Assembly: GCA_030603485.1 (NCBI GenBank) | Contig: JAUVXS010000088.1 | Coordinates: 1 to 7,418, forward strand | Source of the DNA: Dehalococcoidia bacterium | Lineage (GTDB): Bacteria; Chloroflexota; Dehalococcoidia; GIF9; AB-539-J10 | Length of the DNA stretch: 7,418 nt | Direction: 5' to 3' | Shown here: piece after piece, positions 5,312 to 7,418 of the stretch | Layout of the letters: every line of letters starts with the position of its first letter | Numbering within the stretch: the first letter of the stretch is position 1 | Made by a program: the position numbers and the translations under genes | Notes under the pieces: model-generated | The model's database searches: none | Seen by the model: only the letters and a program-made list of their open reading frames with translations | What the model was told of the DNA's origin: nothing

Positions 5312-6775
5312 CTAACTAAGATAAGTAGATAGCAGCTGCAATGCCGCATCGAATCGTTTCAGGCATTTCTTTTTTCCCAATACTGCCATGGTCTGAAATA
5401 ATGGTGGTGCCGCAGTGCGCCCTGTGACAGCTACCCTTAACAAGCCGAACAATGCCCCTGCGCTTAAGTTTAGCTCTGTGGCCAAAGGGCGCAGGATATC
5501 TTCAAGCGTAGTGGCATCCCAGGTCGTTACCTCTTCTAGCTTTTGCGAAGCAATCGTAATAGTCCTAGCAGCCGGTTCGGCAGCCAGTTTCCCGCTTGAA
5601 AGCAGGCCTGTATCATATTTCAGCTCCTCGAGGAAGAAAAAGCTAGCTAGTTGAGAGACCTCCGCCAGTGTTTTGGCTCGTTCTTGAATGAGAGACAGAA
5701 CCTGATTAACGTAAGTGCTGTTCAATGGGCGTTCTACCGACTCTGGCAAATCTCTATCCAAAAATGGCATGGCTTGCCGGACAAATTCTCCCGGGCTGAG
5801 TTTACGCAAATAAACCCCGTTCATCCATTCCAGCTTATCTCTATTGAAGATAGCGGCCGTTTTGCCTACCCTTTCCAGGGAGAAGTGCTTTATCAACTCT
5901 TCCTGGGATAATAGCTCAGTTCGATCGTCAAGCGACCAGCCCAAAAGCGTAAGGAAATTAATCATTGCATCTGGGAGGTATCCTTGCCGCTGATATTCGG
6001 TGATAGTGATAGCACCGTGCCTTTTGGACAATTTGGCACGGTCAGGTCCCAGAATCATAGGCAAGTGAGCGAATTGAGGAGCTTGCCAGTTTAGAGCCTG
6101 GTAAAGCAAAACATGGCGAGGAGTGCTGGAAAGCCATTCATCACCCCTGAGGACATGTGAAATAAACATTAAGTGGTCATCTACTATATTAGCCAGGTGA
6201 TATGTAGGGTAACCATCGGATTTGAGCAAGATGAAGTCGTCTAAGACATCGTGCTTGAAAGTTACCGGGCCATGTATCAAGTCGTAGAAAGTGGTTTTGC
6301 CTTCGAGAGGCGTTTTAAAGCGAATCACGGGAGCGATACCTGTTGCCTCCAGCTGTGTCTTTTCATGTTGTGTTAAATCTCGGCAATGGCGGTCGTATTT
6401 CGGTGGTTGTTTACGTTTTGCCTGTTCTCGGCGCATCGTCTCTAATCGCTCTGGAGAACAGTAGCATAAATATGCATGATCCTCCTCAATCAATCTTTGG
6501 GCAATTTCACGGTAAATGGGCAATCGTTGTGATTGGAAGTAAGGCCCTTCATCCCATTTTAATCCCAGCCACCGCAAGCTATCCAGTATCACCTCCACTG
6601 CGCCCTCCACCTTACGGGCAACGTCAGTATCTTCAATTCGTAAGATAAACTTGCCGCCATGATGGCGAGCAAAAAGCCAGTTAAATAAAGCAGTCCTGAT
6701 GTTGCCTAAATGTGGATACCCTGTAGGACTGGGCGCAAAACGAAGTCTAACCGATGTTTCCGACTCAGACTGCAT
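5312..6775 (-). CDS. gltX: Glutamyl-tRNA synthetase
   Basis: This class I synthetase charges tRNA-Glu with glutamate in the cytoplasm and, in organisms without GlnRS, often also tRNA-Gln. The 487-residue length is typical. The N-terminal catalytic domain opens with RFAPSPTGYPHLGN (12-25), whose PHLGN is the HIGH-motif equivalent, followed by RIEDTD (46-51). The second signature KLSKR is at 248-252. The all-helical anticodon-binding domain fills the C-terminal third and ends with a recognisable AVTGR/PPLFQTMAVLGK segment. The zinc-site region shows C104, C106 and C131 in C-x-C-x24-C spacing, but D133 replaces the His ligand of the E. coli enzyme. The ATG at 6775 is the only start possible: an in-frame TAA lies 33 bases upstream with no ATG, GTG or TTG between. 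No clear Shine-Dalgarno precedes it. Whether the enzyme is discriminating or also makes Glu-tRNA-Gln cannot be told here; no gatCAB genes are in view. Confidence 0.97.
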   Translation of the reverse strand: MQSESETSVRLRFAPSPTGYPHLGNIRTALFNWLFARHHGGKFILRIEDTDVARKVEGAVEVILDSLRWLGLKWDEGPYFQSQRLPIYREIAQRLIEEDHAYLCYCSPERLETMRREQAKRKQPPKYDRHCRDLTQHEKTQLEATGIAPVIRFKTPLEGKTTFYDLIHGPVTFKHDVLDDFILLKSDGYPTYHLANIVDDHLMFISHVLRGDEWLSSTPRHVLLYQALNWQAPQFAHLPMILGPDRAKLSKRHGAITITEYQRQGYLPDAMINFLTLLGWSLDDRTELLSQEELIKHFSLERVGKTAAIFNRDKLEWMNGVYLRKLSPGEFVRQAMPFLDRDLPESVERPLNSTYVNQVLSLIQERAKTLAEVSQLASFFFLEELKYDTGLLSSGKLAAEPAARTITIASQKLEEVTTWDATTLEDILRPLATELNLSAGALFGLLRVAVTGRTAAPPLFQTMAVLGKKKCLKRFDAALQLLSTYLS

Positions 6776-6811
6776 TGCGCTACACTTTGCGTTACTTAAC
6801 CCTACTTATTT

Positions 6812-6848
6812 ACCCCTGAAAAAGAACGAAGTAAATTTCTCACGGGGT
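6812..6848. repeat. Bulged 12-base-pair hairpin between the 86-residue gene and gltX
   Basis: ACCCCTGAAAAA (6812-6823) pairs with TTTCTCACGGGGT (6836-6848). The stem has one bulged base at 6843, one A-C mismatch on the plus strand that becomes G-U on the minus-strand RNA, and a 12-base loop. It begins one base after the stop codon of the upstream gene and ends 36 bases before the gltX ATG. It lacks a T-run on either strand. It could be an intercistronic processing or stabilising hairpin, or a weak terminator. Confidence 0.45.
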
Positions 6849-6849
6849 G

Positions 6850-7110
6850 TTACTTAGAGAGAGTCTGATGTAGATTCTTTAACCGCTCCAGATGTCTTCT
6901 TAGCCGCTGAGCAAGCTGTTCAACCTGATTCAAGGCATTTTTAGTATCTTCCATCTCAGTGGTTATCTTGAACAAGATTTCGCTTTGCCGCTCGCTCAGC
7001 CCGGCCTCAAAATCAGTCAATTCCTCTATCCCAGCCTCTCCCATTAACCTGGATAAGAGGGTGCCTTCTCTGTTCGCTTGCTCTTTAGCGAGTTCTTCAT
7101 AGGACTTCAT
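6850..7110 (-). CDS. Unknown 86-residue helical protein
   Basis: I do not recognise a family. The protein is acidic at the N-terminal half and basic near the C-terminus, with no signal peptide, membrane segment or cysteine. The last ~40 residues (about 47-86, with ENALNQVEQL-like heptads and LAQRLRRHLERLKNLHQTL) are strongly helical and would suit a coiled coil, so dimerisation or a partner protein is likely. The gene has AAGGAAA about ten bases before its ATG, a plausible ribosome binding site, and codon use looks ordinary. It lies 74 bases upstream of gltX on the same strand, separated by a hairpin. Being a real gene is fairly likely; its function is open. Confidence 0.72.
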   Translation of the reverse strand: MKSYEELAKEQANREGTLLSRLMGEAGIEELTDFEAGLSERQSEILFKITTEMEDTKNALNQVEQLAQRLRRHLERLKNLHQTLSK

Positions 7111-7114
7111 GTCA

Positions 7115-7213
7115 TCAATTTCCTTTCTTTTGAATCAAGGATAGCAAAATCTTACCATACTTTAATCTCTCAAACAAGGCAGTGTCCTTGCCAGCCTCCA
7201 AAGTAACACCCAT
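7115..7213 (-). CDS. Possible 32-residue small protein between transporter and 86-residue gene
   Basis: ATG at 7213 opens a 32-residue frame beginning MGVTLEAGKDTALFERLKYG and ending in KKGN. An AGGA lies seven bases upstream, and the TGA stop is four bases before the ATG of the 86-residue gene, a spacing typical of coupled genes. The predicted chain is basic and amphipathic. It is too short to judge by composition. The same frame extends upstream to 7336, but that part overlaps the transporter gene and reads as noise, so the short start is the only credible one. It may equally be plain intergenic DNA that carries the leader of the next gene. Confidence 0.3.
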   Translation of the reverse strand: MGVTLEAGKDTALFERLKYGKILLSLIQKKGN

Positions 7214-7235
7214 CTCAATGTCCTGGATTCGGCAG

Positions 7236-7418
7236 TTACCCCCGCTTCCCCCAGAGCAAAGCCATGCCGACAATGGCAACAGCCAACATGGCAATCGACA
7301 CGCCCGATAGCGTAATAAAGAACTGATACTTATCAATAAGGTAGCCGAGCAGGAACGCTATCGCCGCCCCACCGCGGCTGACCATATAATAGATGCCAAG
7401 CACGGTGGAACGTTTCTG
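7236..7418 (-). CDS. Membrane transporter C-terminus, probably MFS (cut by right window edge)
   Basis: The frame is open from base 7418 down to a TAA at 7236-7238, giving the last 60 residues of a protein whose start is outside the window. Two hydrophobic segments are visible, about residues 5-27 (VLGIYYMVSRGGAAIAFLLGYL) and 31-55 (FITLSGVSIAMLAVAIVGMALL), joined by a short IDKYQF loop and followed by a basic tail WGKRG. The RSTVLGIYYMVSRGG start, with its Gly-rich helix after a charged loop, resembles helices 11 and 12 of major facilitator transporters. The substrate cannot be told. The gene precedes the small ORFs and gltX on the same strand. Confidence 0.72.
   Translation of the reverse strand, partial: QKRSTVLGIYYMVSRGGAAIAFLLGYLIDKYQFFITLSGVSIAMLAVAIVGMALLWGKRG

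Noticed and set aside
6343..6648. 101-residue plus-strand frame opposite gltX
   Set aside because: Antisense shadow of the conserved gltX catalytic domain.
7115..7336. 73-residue minus-strand frame with a hydrophobic N-terminus
   Set aside because: Its first 40 residues overlap the transporter gene in another frame and are a shadow of it; only the last 32 codons are kept as a doubtful ORF.
1..7418. CRISPR array, insertion sequence, integrase or phage genes
   Set aside because: No regularly spaced direct repeats, transposase motifs or attachment-site duplications were seen anywhere in the window.

Overview
This 7.4 kb window is a compact, single-direction bacterial gene cluster. Every convincing gene lies on the minus strand, so transcription runs from the right edge to the left. 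In that order the genes are: the C-terminus of a membrane transporter (probably MFS, cut by the right edge), a doubtful 32-residue ORF, an 86-residue helical protein of unknown function, gltX (glutamyl-tRNA synthetase), a 47-residue zinc-ribbon protein of the DUF5679 type, leuS (leucyl-tRNA synthetase), proC (pyrroline-5-carboxylate reductase), a class I SAM methyltransferase with an N-terminal zinc-finger-like module, and the N-terminus of a radical SAM enzyme (cut by the left edge).

Region by region: 6850-7418 holds the transporter end and small helical ORFs. 5312-6775 is gltX, with a hairpin just upstream of it and another just after its stop codon. 5145-5311 carries the best promoter candidate in the window, which would drive the DUF5679 gene and perhaps leuS and the genes beyond. 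4493-4997 is a 505-base gap with no intact gene but several inverted repeats, including a perfect 17-base palindrome directly upstream of leuS. 1197-4492 is leuS-proC, tightly packed. 1-1184 is the methyltransferase and radical SAM pair. It follows proC with a 12-base gap and looks more AT-rich than the synthetase genes.

The two aminoacyl-tRNA synthetases and ProC are housekeeping functions (charging tRNA-Glu and tRNA-Leu; the last step of proline synthesis from glutamate). The methyltransferase and radical SAM pair looks like accessory modification chemistry, with an unknown substrate. The DUF5679 microprotein, moderate GC content and gene density would fit an uncultured Chloroflexota (Dehalococcoidia-like) bacterium. 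That is an inference from recalled family distribution, not shown by the sequence.

I do not see a clear new multi-gene system. The parts most worth a second look are the structured leuS upstream region, the DUF5679 gene with its own promoter, the internal 13-residue duplication in the methyltransferase, and the small unknown proteins near gltX.
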